DNA of 17,020 bases from CAZCWX01 sp964502465 (GTDB lineage: Bacteria; Desulfobacterota; Binatia; Bin18), in assembly GCA_964502465.1 (NCBI GenBank), contig CAZCWX010000038.1:1-17020 (forward strand), written 5' to 3'. Made by a program: the position numbers and the translations under genes. Numbering within the stretch: the stretch's first letter is position 1; each line of letters begins with the position of its first letter. Positions 16,546 to 17,020 of the stretch are shown one piece after another. Below the pieces are notes generated by a model, which saw only the letters and a program-made list of their open reading frames with translations, ran no database searches and was not told where the DNA came from.

Positions 16546-17020
16546 ATGCTCATTCTCATTGATGATTTAGACCGTTGTCGTCCAGAGAAAATTTTGGAGG
16601 TGCTTGAAGCCATCAATTTCCTCGCCTCCTCTGGGGAGTGTTTTATCGTCATGGGAATGGCACTGGAGCACGTGGAGCGTTGCGTTGGGCTCGGATTTAA
16701 GGATGTTGCGGAAGAACTTCTCGATAGTCAAACCGAAAGCCAGCAGTCGATCGACCAGACTATGGAAAGAAGAAAGAAACGGATGGAGTTTGCGCGTCAA
16801 TACCTGGAAAAACTGATCAACATCGCAGTGCCCGTGCCTGAATTGACGCTTCCTCAGTCCACGAGCCTCCTCAACGCCCATCTGCAACAGCCTCAAGCAA
16901 CAGAAAGATACACACGGCGGCTGAGGCAAGCTTTTTCGAAAGTTGCAGTATTCTGGCCATGGATCTGTCTCTCCCTTATCCTCGGTGTCGGATTCTTGGG
17001 TGGCACTCACTGGGATCGTT
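16546..17020 (+). pseudogene. KAP-family P-loop NTPase, N-terminal half missing, C-terminus beyond window
   Basis: From ATG 16546 the frame runs open to the window end (158 residues). It starts at the Walker B strand MLILIDDLDRCRPEKILEVL, followed by EAINFLASSGECFIVMGMAL, CVGLGFKDVAEEL, a charged helix, ARQYLEKLINIAVPVPEL, and a hydrophobic stretch FWPWICLSLILGVGFLGG that looks like a membrane segment. These are marks of KAP-type NTPases, membrane-linked ATPases that often carry transmembrane segments. The Walker A motif and roughly the first 200 or more residues that should precede it are absent. The frame is open back to 16411 but reads through hairpin copy C with no family likeness. No convincing ribosome site precedes 16546. 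I infer a 5'-truncated gene; expression as a shortened protein cannot be excluded. Confidence 0.7.

Overview
The window is about 17 kb of DNA from a Gram-negative bacterium: a TamA/TamB pair is present, which needs an outer membrane. Several genes look like those of large-genome uncultured soil, sediment or sponge-associated lineages (Desulfobacterota/Binatota/Tectomicrobia-like): a dockerin-tailed sulfatase with a Cys/Gly-rich insert, an EstB-type serine hydrolase, an SDR and an aldo/keto reductase. That placement is an impression from gene style only. The DNA has many palindromic repeats and gene remnants. No RNA gene, CRISPR array or intact insertion sequence was seen.

Layout. (1) 1-3506, minus strand: an exported sulfatase carrying the CSPSR formylglycine signature and a C-terminal dockerin, followed by an exported formylglycine-generating enzyme (FGE) with both active-site cysteines. 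The second gene can activate the first. (2) 3507-3935: a decayed AAA-ATPase fragment. (3) 3936-9645, minus: tamA and tamB, 4 bases apart. (4) 9785-10393, plus: a HAD-family phosphatase, convergent with an SRPBCC protein and a CheY-like response regulator (10526-11630, minus) that has a good sigma70-type promoter. A 133-bp MITE-like inverted-repeat element sits exactly between the two convergent stop codons. (5) 11752-12207, minus: an NTF2/SnoaL-like protein, divergent from a frameshifted DUF2834-like membrane gene and followed by a second MITE-like repeat. (6) 12758-16269, minus: SDR oxidoreductase, an SDR remnant, aldo/keto reductase and beta-lactamase-like hydrolase, possibly one transcription unit for small-molecule metabolism. 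(7) 16546-17020, plus: a KAP-type P-loop NTPase lacking its N-terminal half, running off the window.

The two most informative points are the exported FGE beside its likely substrate, and a family of three hairpin repeats (10416-10442, 10478-10504, 16497-16523). These keep an 11-base loop while their 8-bp arms change in compensating pairs. Two of them form the arms of the MITE, whose insertion can be reconstructed from the flanking TAA duplication and appears to have rewritten the C-terminus of the SRPBCC protein. I see no clearly new multi-gene system.
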